Below, one piece after another: positions 9,897 through 18,851 of a DNA stretch of 64,000 bases. A model generated the notes under the pieces. That model was not told where the DNA came from and searched no databases. It saw only the letters and a program-made list of their open reading frames with translations. Source of the stretch: Vallitalea maricola (GTDB taxonomy: Bacteria; Bacillota; Clostridia; Lachnospirales; Vallitaleaceae); NCBI RefSeq assembly GCF_036985595.1, contig NZ_BTPU01000027.1:124001-188000 (forward strand). Reading direction: 5' to 3'. The position numbers and the translations under genes were made by a program. Numbering within the stretch: the stretch's first letter is position 1; the number at the start of each line of letters is the position of its first letter.

Positions 9897-9938
9897 ATAT
9901 GAGTATTGTTCTGATGAACAATAAAAATGGACTCATAT
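9897..9938 (+). other. nested hairpin in the leader of the sugar-binding protein gene
   Basis: Outer arms ATATGAGT (9897-9904) and ACTCATAT (9931-9938) enclose a perfect inner stem ATTGTTC/GAACAAT (9905-9911, 9916-9922) with a TGAT loop. No T run follows, so it is not a classic terminator. A matching hairpin lies after the gene (11026-11055). Hairpins on both sides of a binding-protein cistron often stabilise that mRNA segment so the binding protein is made in excess. Confidence 0.5.
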
Positions 9939-9993
9939 TTAGATAAAAGAATAGTCTATTAACCTATTCATAAAATTTAAGGAGGAAATTGAA

Positions 9994-11004
9994 ATGAAAA
10001 AGATTTTGGTAGTCACATTAATTTTGACAATGGTTACTTTAATGTTTGCAGGTTGCCAGTCTTCTGACAAAGAAACAAAATCAGGGGACAATACTGGGGT
10101 GTCAAATGAAAAAACAAATGATGAAGAAAAGCCTTTTAGAGTTGCATATATAGCAAGAGCTCAAGCGGATTCTTTTGCCGCATGGCTTGCCAATGCAGTT
10201 ATGGAAGAAGCTGATAAATATGACAATATCAAAGTGGATGTATTTGATGGACAAGCTTCTGATGATACTGAAAACTCATTGATTGAAAATGCTATAACCA
10301 ATAAATATGATGCAGTTATCATTCAGCCAAACAATGGTGAAGCTCAAAGACCTTACGCTGAAAAAGCTGTAAAAGCAGGTATCATAACAATTACTACCAA
10401 TGCACGTATTGATGGAATTGAAGGAGCATCCTCAGTAGATGCTGACCCATACTTACAAGCTGCAGTAAATGCACAAGCTGCAATAGATCAAATTCCAGAA
10501 AATGCTAATGTAGTAGTATTAAAAGGACCTCCAGGAAACTTCCATGCAGATAAGAGATATGAAAGCTGGCAGAAAGAGTTTTTTGAAAAACGTCCAGATG
10601 TAAAAGTAGTTGGTGAAGAAATAGCTAACTGGAATAAAGATGAAGCAATGAATTATATGGAAACTTGGGTTCAAGCTAATGATAAAATTGACGCAATAAT
10701 TGCCATGAACGATAACATGGCTGCTGGAGCAATAGAAGTAATAAAAGACAATCCAAAATACAAAGACATCTTAGCATATGGTGTTGATGGAACTGCTGAG
10801 GCAGCATTATTGATAAAAGATGGACTAATGACTTCAACATGTCTACAAAGTGCTTATGATTTAGCAGAATCTCTATTAGATACTGCAAATAAACTATTGA
10901 CTGGTGAAGAAAAACAAATTGATATTGATATCGATTGTCCATTGATTAATAGTGAAAATGTTGATGACACAATTGAAATGCACAAAAAAGCAGGAGCATT
11001 ATAA
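9994..11004 (+). CDS. sugar ABC transporter substrate-binding lipoprotein (RbsB type)
   Basis: A 336-residue exported lipoprotein. The signal peptide ends in a lipobox LMFAGC, with the lipidated cysteine at residue 21. A Ser/Thr/Lys/Glu-rich linker follows, then a periplasmic-binding fold of the ribose/galactose family (Peripla_BP_4), with an early RVAYIARAQADSFAAW strand and later VDADPYLQAA and AMNDNMAAGA stretches. GGAGG stands 8 bases before the ATG. It captures the substrate for the ATPase and permease encoded upstream. The ligand cannot be read from sequence. Hairpins immediately before and after the cistron suggest its mRNA segment is separately stabilised. Confidence 0.93.
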   Translation: MKKILVVTLILTMVTLMFAGCQSSDKETKSGDNTGVSNEKTNDEEKPFRVAYIARAQADSFAAWLANAVMEEADKYDNIKVDVFDGQASDDTENSLIENAITNKYDAVIIQPNNGEAQRPYAEKAVKAGIITITTNARIDGIEGASSVDADPYLQAAVNAQAAIDQIPENANVVVLKGPPGNFHADKRYESWQKEFFEKRPDVKVVGEEIANWNKDEAMNYMETWVQANDKIDAIIAMNDNMAAGAIEVIKDNPKYKDILAYGVDGTAEAALLIKDGLMTSTCLQSAYDLAESLLDTANKLLTGEEKQIDIDIDCPLINSENVDDTIEMHKKAGAL

Positions 11005-11025
11005 AAAGTATTCATAAGTAGATTG

Positions 11026-11055
11026 ATTGGTACGTGACTTGGTGCACGTACCAAT
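11026..11055 (+). other. 11-bp perfect intercistronic hairpin
   Basis: ATTGGTACGTG (11026-11036) pairs exactly with CACGTACCAAT (11045-11055) across an 8-base loop. The downstream bases are TTCAAAATAAGGAGG, with no T run, so it is an mRNA stability or processing hairpin rather than a full terminator. It separates the binding-protein gene from the dehydrogenase gene. Confidence 0.6.
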
Positions 11056-11079
11056 TTCAAAATAAGGAGGTTAATTATA

Positions 11080-12120
11080 ATGAAAAACAAAGCAGTATAT
11101 ATGCAAGGAACAAACAATATGGTATTTAAAGATGTAGCTGTACCTGAATTATCACCAAAAGATGTTTTGATTAAGATAGACACAGTAGGTATTTGCGGTT
11201 CAGATGTACATTATTATCAACATGGTAAAATAGGTGACTTTGTTGTTAATGGAGATTTCATATTAGGACATGAATGTGCTGGAGAAGTAGTACAAATTGG
11301 AACTGAAGTTGAAAATCTAGTAGTAGGTGATAGAGTTTGTCTAGAACCTGGTAAGACTTGTGGCAAATGTGAATTCTGTAAAGAAGGAAAATATAATTTA
11401 TGCCCAGACGTAGAGTTTTTTGCTACACCTCCATATCATGGAGTTCTTCAAAATTATGTTAAACATCCAGAGGATATGTGTTTTAAATTACCTGATAATG
11501 TAAGCAATATGGAAGGTGCTTTAGTTGAACCACTAGCCGTTGGATTACATGCAGCAAGTATTGGCGATGTAAAACTTGGAGATACTGTTGTTATTTTTGG
11601 AACAGGATGTATTGGTCTTGTAACCCTTTTATCATGTAAAGCAAGAGGAGCTTCCAATATCATAGTTGTAGATGTATTAGAAAATAGATTGAAAATGGCT
11701 GAAAAACTTGGTGCAACTTCAGTTATTAATGCAAAAGAGACTGATGTAATTAAGGAAATAGAATCATTAACTGATGGAAAAGGGGCTAATGTTGTAATAG
11801 ATACAGCAGGAGCTGAAATCACTGTGAAACAAACTGTAGATGTAGTAAAACGTGGCGGCATCATTGTTTTAGTAGGTATGACTCCTAAAGATGAGGTAAG
11901 TTTTAACTTTATGAAACTCATGGGTAAAGAAGGAGAAGTCAGAACTATTTTCCGCTATAGAAACCTCTATCCTGTGGCAATTAACGCAATTGCAAGCGGG
12001 TCAATTAATGTTAAGCAAATAGTAAGTCATGAATATGATTTTGAACATACAAAAGAAGCTTTTGACTTTGTTGTGAATAATGCCAGTGAGGTTGTTAAAG
12101 CCGTAATTAAAATTGATTAA
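11080..12120 (+). CDS. zinc-dependent medium-chain polyol dehydrogenase (sorbitol/xylitol type)
   Basis: A 346-residue MDR-family dehydrogenase. Catalytic zinc ligands are visible in GICGSDVHYYQHGK and GHECAGEV. The structural zinc site is the four-cysteine cluster CGKCEFCKEGKYNLC. The NAD-binding Rossmann motif is IFGTGCIGLVTL. The GSDVHYYQHGKIGDF stretch is characteristic of sorbitol and xylitol dehydrogenases, which oxidise polyols to ketoses. It lies between the importer genes and xylulokinase, 24 bp from the latter, so the simplest pathway is oxidation of xylitol or D-arabitol to D-xylulose followed by phosphorylation. No xylose isomerase is in the window. The family call is firm; the substrate is inferred. 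Confidence 0.9.
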   Translation: MKNKAVYMQGTNNMVFKDVAVPELSPKDVLIKIDTVGICGSDVHYYQHGKIGDFVVNGDFILGHECAGEVVQIGTEVENLVVGDRVCLEPGKTCGKCEFCKEGKYNLCPDVEFFATPPYHGVLQNYVKHPEDMCFKLPDNVSNMEGALVEPLAVGLHAASIGDVKLGDTVVIFGTGCIGLVTLLSCKARGASNIIVVDVLENRLKMAEKLGATSVINAKETDVIKEIESLTDGKGANVVIDTAGAEITVKQTVDVVKRGGIIVLVGMTPKDEVSFNFMKLMGKEGEVRTIFRYRNLYPVAINAIASGSINVKQIVSHEYDFEHTKEAFDFVVNNASEVVKAVIKID

Positions 12121-12144
12121 TCAACAGGAGAAAGAAGGGTAGAA

Positions 12145-13617
12145 ATGTATTTTATAGGTATTGATATAGGAACTACATCTGTAAAAATAATTGCAACAGA
12201 TGAAAATGGAAGTGTAATAAAAACTATAAGCAGAGAATATCCTATCTATTTTCCTAAGCCACTATGGTCAGAGCAGAATCCAAAGGAATGGTGGGAACAA
12301 TCAAAATTTGGGTTAATAGAATTATTGGATGGATTAGATAAAAACCAGGTAAAAGCCATTAGTTTCAGTGGACAGATGCACGGATTAGTTACACTTGATG
12401 AGAATGATGACGTAATAAGACCTGCAATACTATGGAATGATCAAAGAACCGATGAAGAATGCCAGTATCTTAACGAAGAAATAGGTCAAACCATAATATC
12501 CAAGTGGACAGGTAATCTAGCACTTACTGGATTTACAGCACCTAAACTCCTATGGCTAAGAAAAAATGAACCAGAGAATTTCAATAAAATAAAAAAAATA
12601 ATGCTGCCAAAAGATTACTTAGCATATAAGATGTCAGGTGTATTCGCAACAGATATGTCAGATGGCTCAGGAACTCTTTACATGGACGTCAAAAACAGGA
12701 AATGGTCAAAAGATATGCTGGAACTCCTAGAAATATCTGAAACTCAATTACCAAAACTATATGAATCCTACGAGTCAATAGGTAATATAAATGTTGAACT
12801 AGCTAGTGAACTAGGGCTAAACAAAGATGTTAAAATTGTAATTGGTGGTGGAGACCAAGCAGTTGCCGCTGTGGGAGGAGGCGTTGTAGAATCAGGCTCA
12901 TGTTCTCTATCCCTTGGAACATCCGGTGTAGTATTTACATCAAATGAAAAGTTCTTTATAGATGAAAATAATAGTCTTCACTCCTTCTGTCATGCAAATG
13001 GTAAATACCATCTCATGGGTGTAACCTTAGCGGCAGCATCATCCTTAAAATGGTGGGTCAAAGAAATAAACAAGACCAATGATTTTGATAAACTATTAGA
13101 TGAAGCACAAGAAGCAAAGATTGATGACAGCTTATTCTACTTGCCATATCTCATGGGAGAAAGAACACCTCATAATGACCCGAATTGTAGAGGTTTATTT
13201 ATAGGGATGAATATGACCCATGAAAGAAAACACATGACAAAAGCCGTATTAGAAGGAGTAGCCTTTTCATTACGAGATACATTTGAGATAATGAAGGAAA
13301 TGGGTATTGAAATAAACGCTATTAGCATTAATGGCGGCGGAGCCAAAAGCAGACTCTGGTGTCAGATAATAGCTGATGTATTAGATGTCAAGGTAAATAA
13401 ACTTAATACTAATGAAGGTCCAGCATATGGAGCCTCCATATTAGCTTCAGTGGGTTATGGACTATTTGAATCCGTCGAACAAGCTTGTAAAAAATTCATT
13501 AAAATAACTAATACCATAGAACCCAACAAAGAGGATGTAAAACTATACAACAAGAAATACAATAAATTCAAAAAAATATATCCTGCAACAAAAGAACTCT
13601 TCAGAGAATTAATCTAA
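12145..13617 (+). CDS. xylB: xylulokinase
   Basis: A 490-residue FGGY-family carbohydrate kinase. The N-terminal phosphate-binding motif is YFIGIDIGTTSVKII. The xylulokinase-typical ISFSGQMHGLV and AILWNDQRTDEEC blocks follow, and the C-terminal domain has GVAFSLRDTFEIM and INGGGAKSRLWCQIIADVL. It phosphorylates D-xylulose to xylulose 5-phosphate for the pentose phosphate pathway. It is the last gene of the operon that starts at 7396 and is followed by a strong hairpin (13671-13713). The upstream dehydrogenase would supply its substrate. Confidence 0.92.
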   Translation: MYFIGIDIGTTSVKIIATDENGSVIKTISREYPIYFPKPLWSEQNPKEWWEQSKFGLIELLDGLDKNQVKAISFSGQMHGLVTLDENDDVIRPAILWNDQRTDEECQYLNEEIGQTIISKWTGNLALTGFTAPKLLWLRKNEPENFNKIKKIMLPKDYLAYKMSGVFATDMSDGSGTLYMDVKNRKWSKDMLELLEISETQLPKLYESYESIGNINVELASELGLNKDVKIVIGGGDQAVAAVGGGVVESGSCSLSLGTSGVVFTSNEKFFIDENNSLHSFCHANGKYHLMGVTLAAASSLKWWVKEINKTNDFDKLLDEAQEAKIDDSLFYLPYLMGERTPHNDPNCRGLFIGMNMTHERKHMTKAVLEGVAFSLRDTFEIMKEMGIEINAISINGGGAKSRLWCQIIADVLDVKVNKLNTNEGPAYGASILASVGYGLFESVEQACKKFIKITNTIEPNKEDVKLYNKKYNKFKKIYPATKELFRELI

Positions 13618-13670
13618 TAGGCTCATAGCTTATTCCAGTAAACTAATGTTTCTAAGAGCAACTTAAGAAT

Positions 13671-13713
13671 ATACCTACAGATTAAACATATAAAATGTCT
13701 AATCTGTAGGTAT
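13671..13713. terminator. hairpin between convergent genes, likely bidirectional terminator
   Basis: ATACCTACAGATTA (13671-13684) pairs exactly with TAATCTGTAGGTAT (13700-13713) over a 15-base loop. TTCTCTAT follows on the plus strand and an AT-rich stretch lies on the other side. It sits between xylB (plus) and the YihY gene (minus), so it probably ends both transcripts, although the T run is imperfect. Confidence 0.65.
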
Positions 13714-13773
13714 TTCTCTATACTCTATAAAATCAGTAGGAGCCCAGTGAATATTACCCTATACCATACTGTT

Positions 13774-14595
13774 TTATTCTTTGTTTTTCTCAAAGTAGAT
13801 GGCGTTAAGTTCACCACCCACTAATATAATTATACTACATAGGTATAACCATATTAATAGAATAATTATACTTGCCAGACTACCATACATATAAGAGAAG
13901 TTACCTATTTTATCAATATAAAATGAAAAGATAAAAGACATAGTTAACCAGCCGATTGTAGAGAGTATAGCTCCAGGTACTACTTCTTTGAAAGTTATCT
14001 TTTTATTTGGTGATGCGTTATACAACAGTATAAAAAAGAAGAATAGAAGTACCATAGCAAAAAGTATCCTAATGAAGTCAATTATTCCTTCTAACCCTGT
14101 GGGAAGATATATATATGAAAACGCTAGATTAAGTAGCTTATTCCAAAATATAATTAATAAGAAAGTTAGAATCAATACTATGGCAAACGCTATAGTATAT
14201 ATAAATGACATCAATCTTAAAAAGATATATGAACGGGTTTCTTTTTCTCTATATGCTTTATTAAGACTAGTTATTATTGCCATTATACCTTTTGATGCAG
14301 CCCAGATAGTAGCAATAAGTGCAATGGACAATAATGTATCGCTTTGGTTTTTTTCAATATCTGTAGTAATGAATCCTATAACACCAAAAATCTCATCAGG
14401 AAAGATGTCTTTGAATTGATAAAGGACATCCACATCTGATAAGGATGTATAACTAAGTATCTGCATAAGAAATAGTATAAAAGGAAAAATGGACAACAGT
14501 ATATAAAAAGTGAGTTTTGAAGCCCAAGCTGTAATATCATCTGATTGTATTCTCTTGAATAAATTAACGAATACAATGGCTTTTTTAAAATTCAT
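13774..14595 (-). CDS. YihY/BrkB family inner membrane protein
   Basis: A 273-residue membrane protein with about six hydrophobic helices. The N-terminal signature ITAWASKLTFYILLSIFPFILFL and a C-terminal GGELNAIYFEKN ending match the YihY/BrkB family, once misnamed ribonuclease BN. The length is normal. Family members are widespread and their function is not settled; transport or envelope roles have been suggested. It is a single gene on the minus strand, convergent with xylB, and has no functional link to its neighbours that I can see. Confidence 0.88.
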   Translation of the reverse strand: MNFKKAIVFVNLFKRIQSDDITAWASKLTFYILLSIFPFILFLMQILSYTSLSDVDVLYQFKDIFPDEIFGVIGFITTDIEKNQSDTLLSIALIATIWAASKGIMAIITSLNKAYREKETRSYIFLRLMSFIYTIAFAIVLILTFLLIIFWNKLLNLAFSYIYLPTGLEGIIDFIRILFAMVLLFFFFILLYNASPNKKITFKEVVPGAILSTIGWLTMSFIFSFYIDKIGNFSYMYGSLASIIILLIWLYLCSIIILVGGELNAIYFEKNKE

Positions 14596-14772
14596 ATAAG
14601 CTTCCTCCTATTTAATACTATCTGTGTGGATAATTATAGTAATTTTATTATAAGCAAAAACCTCACGTATAGCAAGTAACAATAAAATAAATTGGTTTAA
14701 TAATTGGAATGTTGGTTAATATTGTAGTAGTTAGTTACAATATCATAAAGTAAAATGTAATCATAATTATTC

Positions 14773-14868
14773 TTAACATTTCAACGATAAATTAGCCTGT
14801 TTTAATTTTCTAGGAGACATACCTTTTATCTGATAAAATGTCCTGGTAAAAGAACAATATAACTGAAT
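14773..14868 (-). pseudogene. C-terminal stub of an AraC-family regulator
   Basis: Read on the minus strand, these 32 codons encode a peptide containing FTRTFYQIKGMSPRKLK before a stop. This is the hallmark end of the second helix-turn-helix of AraC/XylS regulators. In-frame stops lie immediately upstream (TGA at 14869-14871) and no trace of the rest of the domain is visible beyond 14880. The remainder of the 14596-15030 intergenic gap holds only AT-rich promoter DNA for the GH3 gene. The likely history is deletion of an AraC regulator once divergent from the glycosidase. Confidence 0.6.
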
Positions 14869-15030
14869 TCAAATTCAACAATAAATAATATATACATAAA
14901 AGTAAATTGAAAAAGTTGGTTTGTAATGGTAACATTAGTTTTGTTACAATGAATCCTTACGAGATTAAAATATTATCATGTAAGCTTATTCCATGTAACC
15001 ACTAACATACGAAAGGAAGATATTAATATT

Positions 15031-17202
15031 ATGAACGAGTTTCCTTATATGGATACAACATTATCTTTTGATGAAAGAGTCAACGATTTAGTTTCACGTA
15101 TGTCATTAATTGAAAAAGTCTCTCAGTTGGTACATAATGCTTCACCTGTAGAAAGACTAGGTATACCTGCCTATAATTGGTGGAATGAGGCACTTCATGG
15201 AGTAGCGAGAGCAGGAGTGGCAACAGTTTTTCCACAAGCTATAGCTCTAGGTGCAACTTTTGATGAAAAATTAATCAATCAAGTGGCTGCTGTTATATCA
15301 GATGAAGGAAGAGCGAAATATCATGAATTCCAACGTCAAGGCGACTGTGGTTTATACAAAGGGTTAACTTTTTGGAGCCCTAATATTAATATATTTAGAG
15401 ACCCTAGATGGGGTAGAGGTCATGAGACTTTTGGAGAAGATCCATATCTAACAAGCAGGTTAGGAGTTAACTTCGTTGAAGGGCTGCAGGGTACAGACGA
15501 TAAATATCTAAAAAGTGTTGCAACGCCAAAGCATTATGCTGTTCATAGTGGACCAGAGAAAGACCGTCATAGTTTTGATGCTGAGGTTTCAATAAAGGAC
15601 ATTAGAGAAACATATCTGCCAGCATTTAAAGCTTGTGTAACAGAAGGAAAAGCAGAGGCAGTTATGGGAGCCTATAATAGAGTGAATGGTGAACCATGTT
15701 GTGGAAGTCATTTTTTGCTACAGGATATTTTGCGTGAAGAATGGGGATTTGAAGGACATGTAGTTTCTGATTGTGGTGCATTGATGGATTTTCATGCTTA
15801 TCATCATATTACTAAGAGTCCTACCCAATCAGCAGCTTTAGCTCTAAATAATGGATGCGAATTAAATTGCGGAGATACATTTGAATATTTGTTACTTGCA
15901 CATGATAAAGGTCTAATCTCTGAAGATACTATAGATGCTGCTGTAAAAAGGTTACTAAAAGTTAGATTCAAACTAGGGATGTTTGACGGTAATGAAGATG
16001 TTCCATATTCATCAATCCCTTATGAGGTAGTAGCTTGTGATAAGCATAGAGAATTAGCCTTAGAAGTAACTAAAAAATCAGCAGTTCTATTAAAGAATAA
16101 GAACAACATTTTACCACTAAATAAAAACGGAATAAAATCCATAGGTGTAATAGGCCCTAATGCCAATGATAGAAGAGTGCTGGTCGGTAACTATAATGGG
16201 ACACCAATAAGATATGTAACCATACTTGAAGGAATACAGAATGCAGTTAACGATAATACACGTGTATACTATGCAGAAGGCTGTAAATTGATTGAACCAG
16301 AAGTAAGTATGTGTCAAGAGAAAGACAGTGGATTTTCAGAGGCTATATCCGTAGCGAAGATGTCAGATGTAGTTATCATGTGTCTTGGATTATCGCCTAT
16401 AATTGAAGGTGAACAAGGAGATGCAGCTAATTCAGATGCGTCAGGAGATAAAATCCATTTGGATCTACCTGGACAACAACAAAGACTCATGGAAGAAGTA
16501 TATAAGACAGGGAAACCAATTATTCTGATTTTATTAAATGGAAGTGCGGTTGCAATTAACTGGGCTGATGATAATATAGATGCAATACTAGAGGGATGGT
16601 ATCCAGGTGGAGAAGGAGGTAATGCTATAGCTGATATTATTTTTGGAGCTGATAGTCCTTCAGGTAAGTTGCCAATAACTTTTTACAGATCACTTGATGA
16701 TATACCATCATTTGATGATTATAGTATGAAGAATAGGACATATAGATATTTTGATAAAGAGCCATTGTATCCTTTTGGATATGGTCTTAGTTATACATCT
16801 TTTGAATTTTCTAACTTAATGCTTTCAAAAGATATATTAGAAATGGGAGAAGAATTATTAATCAATGTTGATATTACTAATACAGGGAAATTATCAGGAT
16901 ATGAAACTGTACAGTTATATGTAAAAGATTTGCATGCATCAGTAGATATACCTAGGTATGAATTGAAAGGATTCAAAAAGGTATCGTTGAAGCAGCAAGA
17001 AACAAAGACAATAGAATTTGTGCTAAAACCTAGACAATTAGCTTTAATAGATAATGATGGAGAATGTAAGATAGAACCCGGCAGTTTTCAGATATTTGTA
17101 GGTGGAAGCCAACCAGATAGAAGAAGCATACAATTAACAAAACAAAAAGTATTAGATGCAACATTTGAGATTGCAGGTAATGTAACGACCTTAAAATATT
17201 AA
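15031..17202 (+). CDS. glycoside hydrolase family 3, probable beta-xylosidase
   Basis: A 723-residue cytoplasmic GH3 enzyme with no signal peptide. The N-terminal barrel carries FWSPNINIFRDPRWGRGHET and KHYAVHSGPEKDRHSFDAEV. The catalytic nucleophile is Asp247 in GHVVSDCGAL. The second alpha/beta domain spans roughly residues 350-560, and a fibronectin-III-like domain (about 610-690) closes the protein. The GPEKDRHSFDAEV and ETFGEDPYLTSRLG stretches resemble GH3 beta-xylosidases more than beta-glucosidases. It would release xylose from imported xylo-oligosaccharides. Substrate assignment is moderate; the family is firm. A truncated AraC regulator lies just upstream on the other strand. Confidence 0.88.
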   Translation: MNEFPYMDTTLSFDERVNDLVSRMSLIEKVSQLVHNASPVERLGIPAYNWWNEALHGVARAGVATVFPQAIALGATFDEKLINQVAAVISDEGRAKYHEFQRQGDCGLYKGLTFWSPNINIFRDPRWGRGHETFGEDPYLTSRLGVNFVEGLQGTDDKYLKSVATPKHYAVHSGPEKDRHSFDAEVSIKDIRETYLPAFKACVTEGKAEAVMGAYNRVNGEPCCGSHFLLQDILREEWGFEGHVVSDCGALMDFHAYHHITKSPTQSAALALNNGCELNCGDTFEYLLLAHDKGLISEDTIDAAVKRLLKVRFKLGMFDGNEDVPYSSIPYEVVACDKHRELALEVTKKSAVLLKNKNNILPLNKNGIKSIGVIGPNANDRRVLVGNYNGTPIRYVTILEGIQNAVNDNTRVYYAEGCKLIEPEVSMCQEKDSGFSEAISVAKMSDVVIMCLGLSPIIEGEQGDAANSDASGDKIHLDLPGQQQRLMEEVYKTGKPIILILLNGSAVAINWADDNIDAILEGWYPGGEGGNAIADIIFGADSPSGKLPITFYRSLDDIPSFDDYSMKNRTYRYFDKEPLYPFGYGLSYTSFEFSNLMLSKDILEMGEELLINVDITNTGKLSGYETVQLYVKDLHASVDIPRYELKGFKKVSLKQQETKTIEFVLKPRQLALIDNDGECKIEPGSFQIFVGGSQPDRRSIQLTKQKVLDATFEIAGNVTTLKY

Positions 17203-17330
17203 TGCTTAGATTAAAAATATAGAGGTAAATAGAAGATAACTAATATTTTTCATTACTTTATCTAATAGTTTAATTCTCAAAAATTTTACTTTTTATTCTA
17301 AAATATACTAATAAAAATATATTATTGGTA

Positions 17331-17399
17331 TTGACATATATATGTTGTTTAGGTAAAATAATAATATACACACAATAACCGATAGGATTATTCGGTATT
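17331..17399 (+). promoter_or_regulatory. cysK promoter with downstream palindrome (candidate CymR operator)
   Basis: TTGACA (17331-17336), a 17-bp spacer and TAAAAT (17354-17359) form a good sigma-A promoter. Immediately downstream, AATAACCGA (17374-17382) and TCGGTATT (17392-17399) make an imperfect palindrome overlapping the expected transcription start. The second gene of the unit is a CymR-like Rrf2 repressor, so this palindrome is a reasonable candidate operator. Assignment to CymR is inference. Confidence 0.6.
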
Positions 17400-17417
17400 T
17401 GAAAGGAGAGTTTAATT

Positions 17418-18335
17418 ATGAGTAATGTATACGATAATATACTAAAGTTAGTAGGTAAAACACCACTAGTGAAAATCAATAAATTAAATGATACACATGC
17501 AAACATATATGGAAAAGTGGAATATTTTAATCCAGGTGGAAGCATAAAAGACAGAATTGGTCTAGCTATGATCGAAGATGGTGAGAAGAAAGGCTTGATA
17601 AATAAGGACACAGTTATATTAGAGCCTACAAGTGGAAATACTGGAATAGGTATAGCTATGACAGGTGCCGTAAAAGGCTATCGTGTTATACTAACTATGC
17701 CAGATACAATGAGCAAAGAAAGACAAAATCTCTTAAAAGCTTATGGAGCTGAATTGGTTTTAACACCAGGAACTAAAGGAATGAAAGGAACAATTGATAA
17801 AATTGAAGAATTAAAACAAGAATATCCTAATCACTTTGTTCCACAACAATTTAATAACGTATCTAATCCAGGAGTCCATAGAAAAACTACAGCTCTTGAG
17901 ATAATTAATGATATGGATGGTAAAGTAGATATTTTTGTTGCAGGTGTTGGAACAGGAGGAACAATAACTGGTATTGGTGAAATTCTCAAGGATAAGATTG
18001 AAGGTGTCAAAATTGTTGCAGTGGAACCAGATAATTCAGCAGTTTTATCAGGTGAAAATCCAGGTCCACATAAATTACAAGGGATAGGAGCAGGATTTGT
18101 CCCTAATGTATTGAATAAAGATGTGATAGATGAGATAATAAAAGTAAAAGATGAAGATGCTTTTACTACAATGAGAACATTAGCCAGAAAAGAAGGAATG
18201 CTTGTAGGTATATCATCATCAGCGGCAGTTTTTGCAGCATTACAGATAGCTAAGAAAGAAGAAAACAAAGGTAAGAATATAGTTGTCATATTACCAGACA
18301 ATGGTGAAAGATATTTATCTATGAACATATTCTAA
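17418..18335 (+). CDS. cysK: cysteine synthase A (O-acetylserine sulfhydrylase)
   Basis: A 305-residue PLP enzyme that makes L-cysteine from O-acetylserine and sulfide. The PLP lysine is Lys44 in NPGGSIKDR. The substrate loop PTSGNTGIGIAM and the phosphate-binding GVGTGGTITGIG are intact. The length is normal. The next gene, 45 bp downstream, encodes an Rrf2 regulator without cluster cysteines, resembling CymR. In Bacillus and Staphylococcus CymR forms a repressor complex with CysK, so this pairing suggests the two proteins act together as a cysteine sensor here as well. Transcription probably starts at the promoter at 17331-17359. Confidence 0.95.
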   Translation: MSNVYDNILKLVGKTPLVKINKLNDTHANIYGKVEYFNPGGSIKDRIGLAMIEDGEKKGLINKDTVILEPTSGNTGIGIAMTGAVKGYRVILTMPDTMSKERQNLLKAYGAELVLTPGTKGMKGTIDKIEELKQEYPNHFVPQQFNNVSNPGVHRKTTALEIINDMDGKVDIFVAGVGTGGTITGIGEILKDKIEGVKIVAVEPDNSAVLSGENPGPHKLQGIGAGFVPNVLNKDVIDEIIKVKDEDAFTTMRTLARKEGMLVGISSSAAVFAALQIAKKEENKGKNIVVILPDNGERYLSMNIF

Positions 18336-18380
18336 ATGAAGAATTATCATACGCTAAATTTGTTATTATGAGGTGCAAAA

Positions 18381-18812
18381 ATGAATATATCCAATAAAAC
18401 CAGATATGGATTAAGATCAGTAGTATATCTAGGTATAAATTACGAAAAAGAAAATATCTCCATCAAGGAAATATCTGATAAAGAAGGTATATCAAAAAGA
18501 TACTTGGAACAAATATTTGCTGAACTGAAAAAAGGTGGAATTATTAATAGTACTAAAGGAACTAAAGGAGGTTATTTTTTAACAACTAAGCCTTCCGATA
18601 TTACAGTAAGCAGTATTATTAAATTACTTGAAGGAAATTTAGATGTGATTCAAGAAATAGACAATTATAACATAGAAGACTTAGAATATACTATAGTCAA
18701 TAAAGTATGGAACAAAATGTCACAGGCACTAATTGATGTAGTGAAGAGTATTACTATAGAAGATATTATCAACGACTATAATTCACTTAGCAGAAACATG
18801 TTTTATATATAA
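18381..18812 (+). CDS. cymR: Rrf2-family regulator, CymR-like
   Basis: A 143-residue Rrf2 protein. It has the classic N-terminal start NISNKTRYGLRSVVYLG, a winged HTH with ISDKEGISKRYLEQIFAELKKGG, and the wing TKGTKGGYFL. It contains no cysteine at all, so it cannot bind an Fe-S cluster as IscR does. This separates it from the Rrf2 paralogue at 49696, which has the cysteines. Cluster-free Rrf2 proteins next to cysK are usually CymR, the repressor of cysteine and sulfur uptake genes. The name is therefore based on family and neighbourhood, not on direct evidence of ligand. Confidence 0.78.
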   Translation: MNISNKTRYGLRSVVYLGINYEKENISIKEISDKEGISKRYLEQIFAELKKGGIINSTKGTKGGYFLTTKPSDITVSSIIKLLEGNLDVIQEIDNYNIEDLEYTIVNKVWNKMSQALIDVVKSITIEDIINDYNSLSRNMFYI

Positions 18813-18851
18813 TGGTTCTATGTTACAAAAGATAAATTAGGAGAATAAAAA

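Noticed and set aside
7396..11004. Naming the sugar importer rbsACB
   Set aside because: There is no ribokinase, RbsD or RbsR; the linked enzymes point to a polyol or pentulose pathway. The family resemblance is structural only.
11454..11921. 155-codon minus-strand frame in the dehydrogenase gene
   Set aside because: It is antisense to intact zinc and NAD motifs; a Ser/Thr/Pro-rich shadow without a start signal.
13988..14419. 143-codon plus-strand frame antisense to the YihY gene
   Set aside because: The minus-strand YihY protein is recognisable over its full length; the opposite frame is a compositional shadow.
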